The position numbers and the translations under genes are program-made. Positions 52,710-61,714 of a DNA stretch of 64,000 bases are shown here, one piece after another. The first letter of the stretch is position 1. Every line of letters begins with the position of its first letter. Location: NCBI RefSeq assembly GCF_029395675.1, contig NZ_CP115184.1:3348001-3412000 (forward strand), in the 5' to 3' direction. This DNA is from Janibacter cremeus. Lineage in GTDB: Bacteria > Actinomycetota > Actinomycetes > Actinomycetales > Dermatophilaceae. The notes below the pieces were generated by a model, which was not told the DNA's origin, ran no database searches, and saw only the letters and a list, made by a program, of their open reading frames with translations.

Positions 52710-53917
52710 GCGCTGCGGTGCGCCGTGCCTACCTCGTCGACGGGGTCCGCACGCCCGTCGGGAAGTACGGCGGTGCGCTGGCCACGGTGCGTCCCGACGA
52801 CCTCGCCGCACACGTCATCCGCGAGCTCGTCGCCCGGCACCCCGACCTCGACCCCGCCGTCGTCGACGACGTCGTCCTCGGCAACGCCAACCAGGCCGGT
52901 GAGGACAACCGCAACATCGCGCGGATGGCCGCGCTGCTCGCCGGGCTGCCGGTCGGTGTGCCCGGGACGACGATCAACCGGTTGTGCGGCTCCGGCCTCG
53001 ACGCGATCGGGTACGCCGCCCGCGCGATCCGTGCCGGTGACGCCGACCTGATGATCGCCGGGGGAGCGGAGAGCATGAGCCGTGCCCCCTTCGTCGTGCC
53101 CAAGGCGGCCGGCCCGTTCTCCCGGTCCATGACCCTCGAGGACACGACGATCGGGTGGCGTTTCGTCAACCCGGAGATGGAGCGGATGTACGGCACCGAC
53201 CCGATGCCCCGCACCGCGGAGAACGTCGCCGTCGACCACGCCGTCGCGCGCGAGGACCAGGACGCCTTCGCCCTGCGCTCGCAGGAGAAGGCCGCGGCCG
53301 CGATCGCCTCCGGGCGCCTGGCCCGCGAGATCGTCCCGGTCTCCGTACCCCGGCGCAAGGCCGAGCCCCTCGTCGTCGACACCGACGAGCACCCGCGCGC
53401 GACCTCGCTCGAGGCGCTCGGCGGGCTGCGGCCGCTCTTCGAGGGGGGCAGCGTCACGGCCGGCAACGCCTCCGGCGTCAACGACGGCGCGGCAGCGCTG
53501 CTCGTCGCCTCGGAGGAGGCCGTCGACAAGCACGGGCTGACCCCCTTCGCCCGGATCGACGCGGTGACCGCCGTCGGCGTGGAGCCGCGCGTCATGGGGA
53601 TGGGCCCCGCCCCGGCCGTGCAGCGGCTCGTGCAGCGCACGGGTGTCTCCCTCGACGACGTCGGCGTCATCGAGCTCAACGAGGCCTTCGCCTCGCAGGG
53701 CCTGGCCGTCCTGCGCGAGCTGGGCATCGCCGACGACGACCCGCGCGTCAACCCCCACGGCGGCGCCATCGCCCTCGGGCACCCGCTCGGCATGAGCGGT
53801 GCGCGCATCGCCCTCTCCGGCGGGATGTCGATGGCCGACGACGGCCACGACCACGCGATCATCACCATGTGCATCGGTGTCGGTCAGGGCATCGCCGCGC
53901 TGCTCTCCCGTCCCTGA
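52706..53917 (+). CDS. Acetyl-CoA acyltransferase, 3-oxoadipyl-CoA thiolase type
   Basis: 403 residues. Nucleophile Cys in TINRLCGSGLDAIGYAARAI (about 92), active-site His in GGAIALGHPLGMSGAR, second Cys in ITMCIGVGQGIAALL. Length and the GVGQG ending match PcaF/PaaJ-type enzymes that cleave 3-oxoadipyl-CoA to succinyl-CoA and acetyl-CoA, the final box step. GTG start overlaps the previous stop. CCTAGG-type repeats follow the stop. Confidence 0.9.
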   Translation: MSAAVRRAYLVDGVRTPVGKYGGALATVRPDDLAAHVIRELVARHPDLDPAVVDDVVLGNANQAGEDNRNIARMAALLAGLPVGVPGTTINRLCGSGLDAIGYAARAIRAGDADLMIAGGAESMSRAPFVVPKAAGPFSRSMTLEDTTIGWRFVNPEMERMYGTDPMPRTAENVAVDHAVAREDQDAFALRSQEKAAAAIASGRLAREIVPVSVPRRKAEPLVVDTDEHPRATSLEALGGLRPLFEGGSVTAGNASGVNDGAAALLVASEEAVDKHGLTPFARIDAVTAVGVEPRVMGMGPAPAVQRLVQRTGVSLDDVGVIELNEAFASQGLAVLRELGIADDDPRVNPHGGAIALGHPLGMSGARIALSGGMSMADDGHDHAIITMCIGVGQGIAALLSRP

Positions 53918-53921
53918 CCCT

Positions 53922-53976
53922 CGCAACTGCTTAGGCTCCTGCGACCACCTTGCGCAACTGCCTAGGCTCCTGCGAC
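53922..53976. repeat. Two CCTAGG-family repeats
   Basis: GCAACTGCTTAGGCTCCTGC (53923-53942) and GCAACTGCCTAGGCTCCTGC (53955-53974) lie between thiolase and enoyl-CoA hydratase. The right halves match the palindromes at 24163-24210; the left halves match the hairpin at 24129-24150. Confidence 0.75.
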
Positions 53977-54011
53977 TCCACGTCCCCGACCCACCTGAAA
54001 ACAAGGACCCC

Positions 54012-54803
54012 ATGACCGACTCCACCGCGCCCCTCGTCCGTATCGACCGCCTCGACGACGGTGTCGTCGAGGTCGTCCTCGACCGGCCCGAGGCGATGAA
54101 CGCCGTGTCGACGGCCATGGCGCAGGCCCTCGTGGCGGCCGGTGACGAGCTGCGGGCCGACCCGGGTGTGCGGGCGGTCGTGGTCACCTCCAGCCACCAG
54201 AAGGCGTTCTGCGTCGGGGCCGACCTCAAGGAGCGCAACGGCTTCAGCGACGACGACCTGCGGGCGCAGCGACCCGGCAACCGCCGGGCCTACCGCGCCC
54301 TGTACGACCTGCCGGTCCCGACCATCGCCGCCGTGGACGGGCACGCCCTCGGCGGGGGGTGCGAGCTCGCCCTCGCGTGCGACCTCATCGTGGCGGGGCC
54401 GAAGGCCTCCTTCGCGCTGCCCGAGGTCTCGGTCGGGGTCATCCCCGGCGGTGGCGGCACGCAGCTGCTCACCCGCCGCATCGGGTGGTCGCGGGCCGCG
54501 GACCTGATCTTCACCGCCCGTCGCGTCGACGGCCCGGAGGCCGCGCGCCTCGGCCTCGTCGACCGGGTCGTCGAGGACGCGAAGGGGGAGGCGCTCGCGA
54601 TGGCCGCCACCATCGGCCGGCACTCGCCGGTCGGGGTGCGCAACGCCAAGGCGGCCATGCGTGGTGGCCTGGACCTGACCATCGACGAGGGGCTCGACCT
54701 CGAGGACGCCCGCTGGCACGACACCGCCTTCAGCGCCGACCGCGCCGAGGGCGTGCGGGCCTTCGCGGAGAAGCGTCGCCCGAACTGGCCGGGACCGCGC
54801 TGA
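54012..54803 (+). CDS. Enoyl-CoA hydratase/isomerase
   Basis: 263-residue crotonase. CVGADLKERNGF oxyanion segment, GHALGGGCELALACDLIVAG, and PEVSVGVIPGGGGTQLLTRRIG are present. Likely acts as the 2,3-dehydroadipyl-CoA hydratase/isomerase (PaaF/PaaG-like) step between BoxD and the 3-hydroxyacyl-CoA dehydrogenase. ATG with ACAAGGA upstream. The repeat pair separates it from the thiolase, so it may have its own transcript. Confidence 0.88.
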   Translation: MTDSTAPLVRIDRLDDGVVEVVLDRPEAMNAVSTAMAQALVAAGDELRADPGVRAVVVTSSHQKAFCVGADLKERNGFSDDDLRAQRPGNRRAYRALYDLPVPTIAAVDGHALGGGCELALACDLIVAGPKASFALPEVSVGVIPGGGGTQLLTRRIGWSRAADLIFTARRVDGPEAARLGLVDRVVEDAKGEALAMAATIGRHSPVGVRNAKAAMRGGLDLTIDEGLDLEDARWHDTAFSADRAEGVRAFAEKRRPNWPGPR

Positions 54804-54806
54804 GCC

Positions 54807-55604
54807 CTACTCGGTGAGCCCGGGCGCCGCGTCGCGCCACTCCGCCTGGCTCCGGGCCACGAGGGCCTCACCCCGGTGGGCGGCGTGGTCGTCGGCGATG
54901 AGCCGGCAGGTCGGGTCGTCCTGGGGCAGCAGGCTGACCACGGCGTCCGCGGAGTCGGCGAGCCGGCACTCCCCGTGCTCGAGGGCCGGGCAGGTGCGTC
55001 CGGCCTCGTTGGTCGGGCCCTGGCACTTGCGCACCTCGACGCCGGCCTCCCACAGCGCCTGCACCTCGGGGGTGTCGACGAGGCTCCGCGTCTCGATGAG
55101 GACCTTGCGCGAGGGGCCCCCGACCGGCCACGGCGGCATCAGGTCGTCGGTCGCGAGGTCGAAGACCACCTCGCCCTCCTCGACCGGGGCGGCGATCGCC
55201 GTGCTCGTCGTGCGCAGCAGCCGCAGCATGGCGCGGTTGTCGGTGCGCACGACGGCGCGAAGGGTCAGCAGGCCGTCCGCGCGGGCCCGCTCCCGCAGGG
55301 CCGCGAGCAGTCGGGCACCCAGGCCGTGGCCCTGCCGGCCGACGGCGACGGCCATCGCGAGCTCGGGTGGCTGACCCTCGTCCGTCCGCTCGTACCGCGC
55401 CTCGCCGACGACCGTCCCCGCGTGCAGGGCGACGAGGGAGGTGGTGCCGGGATGCAGGGCCGCGAGCGCGGCGAGCTCCTGCGTCGAGACGGAGTGGGAG
55501 AAGCGCATCCGGGCCGACTCGGGGTCGAGCCCGGTGAAGAGGGCGGCGATGCCCCCTTCGTCCCCGGGCGTCGCCGACCGGATCGTGAACTCGTCCTGCA
55601 CCAT
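54807..55604 (-). CDS. GNAT acetyltransferase with Cys-containing C-terminal domain
   Basis: 265 residues. The N-terminal GNAT domain (FTIRSATPGDEGGIAALF; AVAVGRQGHGLGARLLAALRERA) is followed by about 120 residues with no recognised family, containing four Cys (VRKCQGP, RTCPALEHGEC, DPTCRLI) that could bind metal. Its stop lies three bases from the convergent hydratase stop, with no terminator between. Confidence 0.75.
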   Translation of the reverse strand: MVQDEFTIRSATPGDEGGIAALFTGLDPESARMRFSHSVSTQELAALAALHPGTTSLVALHAGTVVGEARYERTDEGQPPELAMAVAVGRQGHGLGARLLAALRERARADGLLTLRAVVRTDNRAMLRLLRTTSTAIAAPVEEGEVVFDLATDDLMPPWPVGGPSRKVLIETRSLVDTPEVQALWEAGVEVRKCQGPTNEAGRTCPALEHGECRLADSADAVVSLLPQDDPTCRLIADDHAAHRGEALVARSQAEWRDAAPGLTE

Positions 55605-55714
55605 GGCTCCTCCCGGTGACCCAGTCTACGGCCGCACAGCTCCTCCCGGGTGGGCTCGACGTCACCGGCTGCCACGAGGTCGACCGTCGCTCGTCCGTCA
55701 CCGCCGGGAGGTCA

Positions 55715-55726
55715 TATGGTGGCGAT
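55715..55726 (+). promoter_or_regulatory. Leaderless-type -10 for PHP gene
   Basis: TATGGT, six bases, GTG 55727; supports this start over longer frames. Confidence 0.45.
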
Positions 55727-56575
55727 GTGATCGACCTGCACACCCACTCCGCCCGGAGCGACGGGACGGACGCGCCCGCGGAGCTCGTCGCCCAGGCCGC
55801 CGAGGCCGGGTTGAGCACGATCGCGCTCACCGACCACGACACGACCGTGGGCTGGGCCGAGGCCGCCGCCGCGGCGCAGCGGCACGGCATCACCCTCGTG
55901 CGCGGGGCCGAGCTGTCCACGCGCCACAACCGGCGCTCGGTGCACCTGCTGGCCTACCTCTTCGACCCCGACGAGGCGCAGCTGGCCGAGGAGATGCGCC
56001 GCACCCGCGAGGACCGGGTGCCGCGGCTGCAGCGGATCGTCGAGCACATGGCCGCCGAGGGCTTCCCCGTGACCTGGGAGGACGTCCTGGCGCAGGTTCC
56101 CGAGGGGCCGGTCTCGCTGGGCCGCCCGCACCTGGCCGATGCGCTCGTTGCCAAGGGGCTCGCGCACGACCGCAGTGAGGTGTTCGCGCGCTGGCTGCAC
56201 AACGGCTCGGCCTTCTACGAGCCCCACTACGCCACCGCGACCGTCGACGCGGTGCGCCTGGTGCGGGCCGCCGGTGGGGTGCCCGTCCTCGCCCACCCCT
56301 TCGCCGTGCGACGCCAACGCGCGGTCGACGGCGACGACGTGGCGATGCTCGCCGAGGCCGGGCTCGTGGGCATCGAGGCGGACCACCGTGACCTCGACGA
56401 CACCGGCCGCGGTCTCGCGCGCGACCTCGCCGCCGCCCTCGACCTCGTCGTCACCGGCAGCAGCGACTTCCACGGGGACGGCAAGACCAATCGGCTGGGG
56501 GAGAACACCACGTCGCCGGAGTCGCTCGCGCGCATCGAGGCCATCGCCTCCGGTGCCACGCCACTCCTGCGCTGA
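55727..56575 (+). CDS. PHP-domain phosphoesterase
   Basis: 282 residues. IDLHTHSARSDGT (metal-binding HxH), ALTDHDTTVGW, RGAELSTRH, VPVLAHPFA and GSSDFHGDG are the ordered PHP motifs. Members hydrolyse 3',5'-nucleotides or short oligonucleotides (YciV/RNase AM type). GTG 55727 was chosen because the family begins IDLHTHS and TATGGT lies six bases upstream. Confidence 0.88.
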   Translation: MIDLHTHSARSDGTDAPAELVAQAAEAGLSTIALTDHDTTVGWAEAAAAAQRHGITLVRGAELSTRHNRRSVHLLAYLFDPDEAQLAEEMRRTREDRVPRLQRIVEHMAAEGFPVTWEDVLAQVPEGPVSLGRPHLADALVAKGLAHDRSEVFARWLHNGSAFYEPHYATATVDAVRLVRAAGGVPVLAHPFAVRRQRAVDGDDVAMLAEAGLVGIEADHRDLDDTGRGLARDLAAALDLVVTGSSDFHGDGKTNRLGENTTSPESLARIEAIASGATPLLR

Positions 56576-56605
56576 GCCGTCCAGCCGCTCCCCACCCGGG
56601 GGCGC

Positions 56606-56617
56606 TACCGTCGGCCC
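56606..56617 (+). promoter_or_regulatory. Leaderless-type -10 for DUF2252 gene
   Basis: TACCGT, six bases, then ATG 56618. Confidence 0.4.
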
Positions 56618-57931
56618 ATGAGCGACAGCCACCGCCAGCAGTACGTCATCGAGACGCTCGAGACCGCCTTCGCCGACCTGATGCGGGCCGACCCGGCCGC
56701 CTTCCGGGTGAAGTACCGCAAGATGGCCGACAACCCCTTCGCCTTCTACCGCGGGACCGCGTGCCTCTTCCACCGCGACCTCGCCGCCTCCGAGCAGCCC
56801 TGGGTCGACGACCGCACCGGCCGGGTGTGGATCCACGGTGACCTGCACCCGGAGAACTTCGGGACCTACATCAACTCCCACGGTGAGCTCGTCTTCGACG
56901 TCAACGACTTCGACGAGGCGTACGTGGGGCCCTTCGCGTGGGACCTGCGCCGCTTCGTCGCCGGCTTCGCGGTCATGGCGTGGCAGAAGGCGCTGCCGGA
57001 GCAGACCGTGCGCGACCTGGCCGCCGGCTACCTGCGGGCCTACCTCGAGCGGCTGCACGGCTTCGTCGAGGGGAGCGGCGACGAGGAGTTCGCGCTGCGG
57101 CTGGGCAACACGACCGGTGCGCTCCACACGACACTGCAGCAGGCCCGTCGGCAGAGCCGGGCGGCGATGCTCGACTCGATGACCGAGATCGGTGGTGACG
57201 GACGCTGGTTCACCGACGGGAAGGGGGTCCGTCGCCTGGAGGAGGCCGAACGGGACGTGGTGCTCGAGGCCTACCGGCGGTACCTGGAGACGATCCCCGA
57301 GGCCAAGCGGGTGGAGCGGGAGACCTTCTACCAGGTCAAGGACGTGGTGGGCCGCTCGGGCTTCGGCATCGGGAGCGCGGGCCTGCCTGCCTACAGCATC
57401 CTCATCGAGGGGTTCAACGAGGCGCACGAGAACGACATCGTCCTGTCGATGAAGCAGGCCAACCGGCCCGCGCTCGCGGACGTCGTCGAGGTGCCGAGGA
57501 TGGCGGAGCTCTTCACCCACGAGGGGGAGCGGACGGTCATCAGCCAGCGCGCGCTGCAGGTGCACGCCGACCCGCTGCTCGGGTACACGACGATCGACGG
57601 CGTCGGCTTCCTCGTCGACGAGGTCTCGCCGTACGAGCTCGACCTGTCCTGGGACGAGCTGAACGAGCCGGCCGACATGGAGCCGGTCGTCGACGCGCTC
57701 GGTCGGGCGACCGCCAAGATCCACTGCGTCTCCGACGCCGACAGCGACCACACGGTCGTCGACTTCCAGACGGAGGAGGCGATCGTCGAGGTGCTGCAGG
57801 GGCGGGAGGAGGAGTTCGTCCGGGAGATCGTCGACTTCGGGGTGGGGTACGCGCAGCGGGTCCGGGACGACCACGCACTCTTCGTCGAGGCCTTCCGCGA
57901 GGGGCGCATCGGGCAGGTCGCCTCGGTCTGA
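56618..57931 (+). CDS. DUF2252 family protein (kinase-like fold)
   Basis: 437 residues. MADNPFAFYRGTACLFHRDL and WIHGDLHPENFGTYINSHGELVFDVNDFDEAYVGPFAWDLRRF carry the family's HGDxHxxNF and DFD motifs, reminiscent of aminoglycoside phosphotransferase-like kinases. No membrane segments. Biochemical role unknown. Monocistronic by the upstream box; parA follows after 94 bases with its own ribosome-binding site. Confidence 0.85.
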   Translation: MSDSHRQQYVIETLETAFADLMRADPAAFRVKYRKMADNPFAFYRGTACLFHRDLAASEQPWVDDRTGRVWIHGDLHPENFGTYINSHGELVFDVNDFDEAYVGPFAWDLRRFVAGFAVMAWQKALPEQTVRDLAAGYLRAYLERLHGFVEGSGDEEFALRLGNTTGALHTTLQQARRQSRAAMLDSMTEIGGDGRWFTDGKGVRRLEEAERDVVLEAYRRYLETIPEAKRVERETFYQVKDVVGRSGFGIGSAGLPAYSILIEGFNEAHENDIVLSMKQANRPALADVVEVPRMAELFTHEGERTVISQRALQVHADPLLGYTTIDGVGFLVDEVSPYELDLSWDELNEPADMEPVVDALGRATAKIHCVSDADSDHTVVDFQTEEAIVEVLQGREEEFVREIVDFGVGYAQRVRDDHALFVEAFREGRIGQVASV

Positions 57932-58025
57932 GTGTGCTGGGTCACGCGGGGGACCTTCGCGTGCAGGCGCACCCGACCTGCGAGGATGACCTCGCAGTCC
58001 CGCACCTCGAGGAGGGGTATCACCG

Positions 58026-58799
58026 GTGGCACGAGCCAAGAAGTCAGCGATCATCGCCGTCGCGAACCAGAAGGGCGGTGTCGCCAAGACAACGTCCGTG
58101 GCATCGATCGGTGCGGCGATGGCCGAGGAGGGGCGGCGGGTGCTGCTCGTCGACCTCGACCCCCAGGCGAGCCTGACCTTCAGCCTGGGGATCGACCCCG
58201 ACGTCGTCGAGGTGTCCATCCACGAGGTGCTGCTCGGCCAGGCGGAGGTCGCCGACGCGATCCTCGAGGCCAGCGAGGGCGTGGACCTGCTCCCGTCGAC
58301 GATCGACCTCGCCGGGGCGGAGGCGCAGCTGCTGACCCGGCCCGGGCGCGAGTTCATCCTCCAGTCGGTCCTGGAGGAGGTGCGCACCGACTACGACGTG
58401 ATCCTCCTCGACTGCAGCCCGAGCCTGGGGGTGCTGACGCTGGCGGCGCTGACCGCGGCGACCGGCCTGATCATCCCGATGCAGGCCGAGATGCTCAGCC
58501 ACCGCGGCGTCGGCCAGCTCCTCGACACAGTGCGCGACGTCAAGAAGCTGCTGAACAAGAAGCTGAAGACCATCGGCATCCTGCCGACCATGTACGACGG
58601 TCGCTCCAACCACGCCCGCGAGGTGCTCGACGACCTCGGCGGTCGCTACCAGCTGCCGGTGCTCTCGCCGCCCATCCCGCGCACCGTCCGCTTCGCCGAG
58701 GCACCGGCGGCCGGGCGCTCCATCCTCGACACCGCCCGCTCCAGCAAGGGCGCGTCGGCCTACCGCGAGGTCACCGAGCGGATCCTCGAGGCCATCTGA
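58026..58799 (+). CDS. ParA-family ATPase (Rv3213c-like orphan)
   Basis: 257 residues. Deviant Walker A NQKGGVAKTTSVASIGAAMA (about 14-33; Ala replaces the Gly before Lys), VDLDPQASLTF, and DVILLDCSPSLGVLTLAAL. No parB gene or parS-like site is adjacent, so this is not the chromosome partition operon. GAGGAGG precedes the GTG. The order parA-helicase-ferritin-like-DUF3107-TetR mirrors Rv3213c-Rv3208. Confidence 0.88.
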   Translation: MARAKKSAIIAVANQKGGVAKTTSVASIGAAMAEEGRRVLLVDLDPQASLTFSLGIDPDVVEVSIHEVLLGQAEVADAILEASEGVDLLPSTIDLAGAEAQLLTRPGREFILQSVLEEVRTDYDVILLDCSPSLGVLTLAALTAATGLIIPMQAEMLSHRGVGQLLDTVRDVKKLLNKKLKTIGILPTMYDGRSNHAREVLDDLGGRYQLPVLSPPIPRTVRFAEAPAAGRSILDTARSSKGASAYREVTERILEAI

Positions 58800-58813
58800 G
58801 CGCGGTCCGCGTG

Positions 58814-58873
58814 ATCAGGTGGTCACGTGGTGCGTCTCCGAAGGGGATGTGGCGCACCAGCTGACCACCTGAT
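58814..58873. terminator. 21-bp-stem hairpin downstream of parA
   Basis: ATCAGGTGGTCACGTGGTGC and its partner at 58853-58873 differ at only two positions over 21 pairs. The loop carries CGAAGGGG. Confidence 0.6.
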
Positions 58874-58957
58874 GTGGGTCGGTAGTGCGTGGTCGCGCTG
58901 CAGGGGCCAGGCCACGTGGGCGAAGGGGGAGTCGCAACCCTCGTGCTCGACAAGAGA

Positions 58958-59002
58958 AACCCCGGGTCCGCAGGAGTTCCATACTCTTGCGAACCCGGGG
59001 TT
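58958..59002. terminator. 19-bp-stem hairpin downstream of helicase gene
   Basis: AACCCCGGGTCCGCAGGAG pairs with CTCTTGCGAACCCGGGGTT at 17 of 19 positions. It lies 38 bases beyond the minus-strand helicase stop. Confidence 0.6.
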
Positions 59003-59039
59003 CATCGGGTGACCCGAGATTCGGGAGGTGGGTGAGGCG

Positions 59040-60671
59040 TCAGCCGTTGTTGGGCTGGCCCGCCTGCGACTGGCCGCCGCGGGTGCGACGACGGTTGCGG
59101 CGACGAGGCGGCCGACCCTCGGCGGTGCCGGAGTCCCCCTTCGCCTCGCCGTGGCCGCCGGAGCGACCGCCACCGTCACGTCCGCCGCCGGAGCGACCGC
59201 CACCGTCACGTCCGCCGCCGGAGCGACCGCCACCGTCACGGCCACCGGAACGGCCGCCACCGTCACGACCCCCGGAGCGGCCGCCGCCCTGACGACGCCC
59301 ACCGGACTTGCCGGTCTCGCCGACGTCCTCGAGCTCCTCGGCGTCCAGGCCGGCGCGGGTGCGCTGCGAGCGGGGCAGGCGGCCCTTGGTGCCCTCGGGG
59401 ATGTCGAGGTCGGTGAAGAGGTGCGGGCTGCTGGAGTAGGTCTCCAAGGCCTCCGGGATGCCCAGGTCGAGCTGGCGGTTGATCATCGACCACTTGGTCT
59501 CGTCGTCCCAGTCGACGAAGGTCACGGCGATCCCGGTGTTGCCGGCGCGACCGGTGCGCCCGATGCGGTGGACGTAGGTCTTCTCGTCGTCCGGGCACTG
59601 GTAGTTGATGACGTGCGTGACGTTGTCGACGTCGATGCCGCGGGCGGCGACGTCAGTGGCGACGAGGACGTCGACCTTGCCGTTGCGGAAGGCCCGCAGT
59701 GCCTGCTCGCGGGCACCCTGACCGAGGTCACCGTGGATCGACGCCGCAGCGAAGCCCCGGTCGGCCAGCTCGTCGGCGACCTTGGCGGCGGTGCGCTTGG
59801 TGCGGGAGAAGATGATCGTCAGCCCGCGGCCCTTGGCCTGCAGGATCCGGGCGATCATCTCGACCTTGTCCATCGCGTGGGCCCGGTAGACGAACTGCTC
59901 GGTCGCCTTGACGGTGTGGCTGTCCTTGGCGTCGCCGTCCTCGCTCATCGCGCGGATGTGCGTCGGCTGGGTCATGTAGCGACGGGCCAGCGCGACGATC
60001 GCACCGGGCATGGTCGCGGAGAAGAGCATCGTGTGCCGTGACGGGTTGGTCATCGCCATGATCTTCTCGACGTCGGGCAGGAAGCCCAGGTCGAGCATCT
60101 CGTCGGCCTCGTCGAGGACGACGGTCTTCGTGGCGGACAGGTCGAGGTGCTTCTGCTGGGCCAGGTCGATGAGGCGCCCGGGGGTCCCGACGACGACGTG
60201 CACGCCCGCCTTGAGCGCGTCGATCTGCGGCTCGTAGGCGCGACCGCCGTAGACGGTGAGCACCTTGATGCCCAGCCTCTTGCCGGCCCGCTCGAGGTCG
60301 GCGGCGACCTGGCCGGCCAGCTCACGGGTGGGGGCGACGGCGAGGGCCTGGGGGCGCGGGTCGTCGGTGTCGGTCTCGATGCGGTTGAGCATCGGGACGC
60401 CGAAGCCGAGCGTCTTGCCGGTCCCCGTCTTGGCCTGGCCGATGATGTCGTGCCGGTCCAGGGCGACCGGCAGGGTCATCGCCTGGATGGGGAAGGGGTG
60501 GATGATCCCGCCGTCGGCCAGCGCGGCCACGATCTCGGGGTGGACGTCGAAGTCCGCGAAGGTCTGCTGGGCCGCCTGCGGGGCGGTGCCCTCGACGTCG
60601 GGCGTGGCCTGGACGGCCTCGCCGGCCTCGTCGACGGGTTCGGTGATTTCGGACGTGCTCGCGTCGGTCAT
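59040..60671 (-). CDS. DEAD-box RNA helicase with RGG/GGRD-rich tail (RhlE-like)
   Basis: 543 residues. Motifs in order: AKTGTGKT (I), PTRELAGQ (Ia), TPGRLIDL (Ib), LDEADEMLDLGF (II), FSATMPG (III), IFSRTKRTA (IV), ATDVAARGIDV (V), YVHRIGRTGRAG (VI). The C-terminal 85 residues are Gly/Arg/Asp repeats for RNA binding, encoded by exact 30-bp DNA repeats. Start at MTDASTSE; the longer frame lacks support. Corresponds to Rv3211. Confidence 0.93.
   Translation of the reverse strand: MTDASTSEITEPVDEAGEAVQATPDVEGTAPQAAQQTFADFDVHPEIVAALADGGIIHPFPIQAMTLPVALDRHDIIGQAKTGTGKTLGFGVPMLNRIETDTDDPRPQALAVAPTRELAGQVAADLERAGKRLGIKVLTVYGGRAYEPQIDALKAGVHVVVGTPGRLIDLAQQKHLDLSATKTVVLDEADEMLDLGFLPDVEKIMAMTNPSRHTMLFSATMPGAIVALARRYMTQPTHIRAMSEDGDAKDSHTVKATEQFVYRAHAMDKVEMIARILQAKGRGLTIIFSRTKRTAAKVADELADRGFAAASIHGDLGQGAREQALRAFRNGKVDVLVATDVAARGIDVDNVTHVINYQCPDDEKTYVHRIGRTGRAGNTGIAVTFVDWDDETKWSMINRQLDLGIPEALETYSSSPHLFTDLDIPEGTKGRLPRSQRTRAGLDAEELEDVGETGKSGGRRQGGGRSGGRDGGGRSGGRDGGGRSGGGRDGGGRSGGGRDGGGRSGGHGEAKGDSGTAEGRPPRRRNRRRTRGGQSQAGQPNNG
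59152..59240. repeat. 30-bp tandem repeat coding for Gly-rich helicase tail
   Basis: GAGCGACCGCCACCGTCACG occurs at 59161, 59191 and 59221, each preceded by CCGCCG, giving a 30-bp period inside the helicase gene; degenerate copies continue to about 59290. Confidence 0.8.
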
Positions 60672-60871
60672 GTGTCTCTCGATCAGCGTGGACGGCGCTG
60701 CGTGCGCCGTGGGTGGCACGGGCCGATCGGAGGTCAGTCAAGCGGTCTGCCACGCGTGGGGCGACCGCGCCGGACGTCTCGTCCAGCCGGAAAGGATGCC
60801 GACCGGGCACCGCTGGTCACGACCATGCTACCCGCCGGACGGGGGGTCAGTCGCACGCGCGGGGCTCGCAC

Positions 60872-60883
60872 TAGGCTGCGGGC
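60872..60883 (+). promoter_or_regulatory. Leaderless-type -10 for ferritin-like gene
   Basis: TAGGCT, six bases, then ATG 60884. Confidence 0.45.
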
Positions 60884-61585
60884 ATGAGCGAGCAGGCAAC
60901 TCCCTCGTCCGCCGGGGGTCTTGGGGAGCGCGAGCGAGAGGGCACGATCGAGCTGCTCGGCGTGATCGCCTACGGCGCGATCTCGGGCTTCACCCGCATG
61001 GCCGCGGACTCGGAGATGGCCGATGACCTCGCCCTCAAGCGTGCCCTGGCCGGGATGGCGGTCTCGGAGTTCCACAACCACGAGCTGCTCACCGACCGGA
61101 TCGTCGAGCTCGGCGGTGACCCCAACGCCGCGATGGCACCCTTCCGGCCCGCCTTCGACGCGTACCACGCCCGCACCCGGCCCCGGAACCTCCTCGAGGG
61201 CCTGGTCAAGGCCTACATCGGGGACGGGATCGCCACGGACTTCTTCCTCGAGATCTCGCGGTACGTCGCGGACGACTCCCGCGTGATCATCGAGCAGGCG
61301 AGCACCAGCCACCGGGACGTCGACACGATCGTCACGGCGGTGCGGGCCGGCATCGCCGAGGACCCGCGACGCGGCGGTCCGCTCGCCCTGTGGGGCCGGC
61401 GGCTCGTCGGCGAGGCGCTCACCCAGGGGCAGATGGTCGCCGCCGAGCGGGAGGCGCTCAGTGAGCTGGTGCTCGGCCTCAGCCACGACCGGCCCGGTGC
61501 CACGCTGCACGAGGTGGGCGAGCTGATGCAGCGACTGACCGACCGTCACCAGCTGCGCATGGGGCGCCTGGGCCTGTCCGCCTGA
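60884..61585 (+). CDS. Ferritin-like fold protein (MiaE-like, Rv3210c type)
   Basis: 233 residues, all-helical. Helix-borne acidic/His pairs (MAVSEFHNHELLTDRI; DFFLEISRYVADDS; AEREALSEL) resemble the four-helix bundle of tRNA 2-methylthio-isopentenyl adenosine hydroxylase-like and ferritin-like proteins. Metal content is not certain because the E-x-x-H pattern is incomplete. Divergent from the helicase, as in mycobacteria. Confidence 0.8.
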   Translation: MSEQATPSSAGGLGEREREGTIELLGVIAYGAISGFTRMAADSEMADDLALKRALAGMAVSEFHNHELLTDRIVELGGDPNAAMAPFRPAFDAYHARTRPRNLLEGLVKAYIGDGIATDFFLEISRYVADDSRVIIEQASTSHRDVDTIVTAVRAGIAEDPRRGGPLALWGRRLVGEALTQGQMVAAEREALSELVLGLSHDRPGATLHEVGELMQRLTDRHQLRMGRLGLSA

Positions 61586-61587
61586 GC

Positions 61588-61609
61588 CGCACTTCCCCGG
61601 GGTCGTGCG
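61588..61609. repeat. CGCA(T/C)TTCCC repeat, copy 2
   Basis: CGCACTTCCCCGGGGTCGTG just after the ferritin-like stop; 17 of 20 bases match the copy at 33133. Confidence 0.45.
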
Positions 61610-61624
61610 ACCACCACGGCATGA

Positions 61625-61659
61625 CGAAGGGGGCCCGCTGGCTCAGCGGACCCCCTTCG
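61625..61659. terminator. Terminator from inverted CGAAGGGGG pair
   Basis: CGAAGGGGGCCCGCTG and CAGCGGACCCCCTTCG pair with one mismatch around GCT, between two convergent genes. A second small stem, GCTTGC-AGA-GCAAGC, follows at 61664. Confidence 0.75.
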
Positions 61660-61714
61660 AGACGCTTGCAGAGCAAGCTCCTCAGGACGGCGCCCTTCGT
61701 CGTGCGCGGGTGGC

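Noticed and set aside
58026..58799. Chromosome partition parA of a parABS system
   Set aside because: No parB or parS-like site nearby; gene order matches the Rv3213c orphan instead.
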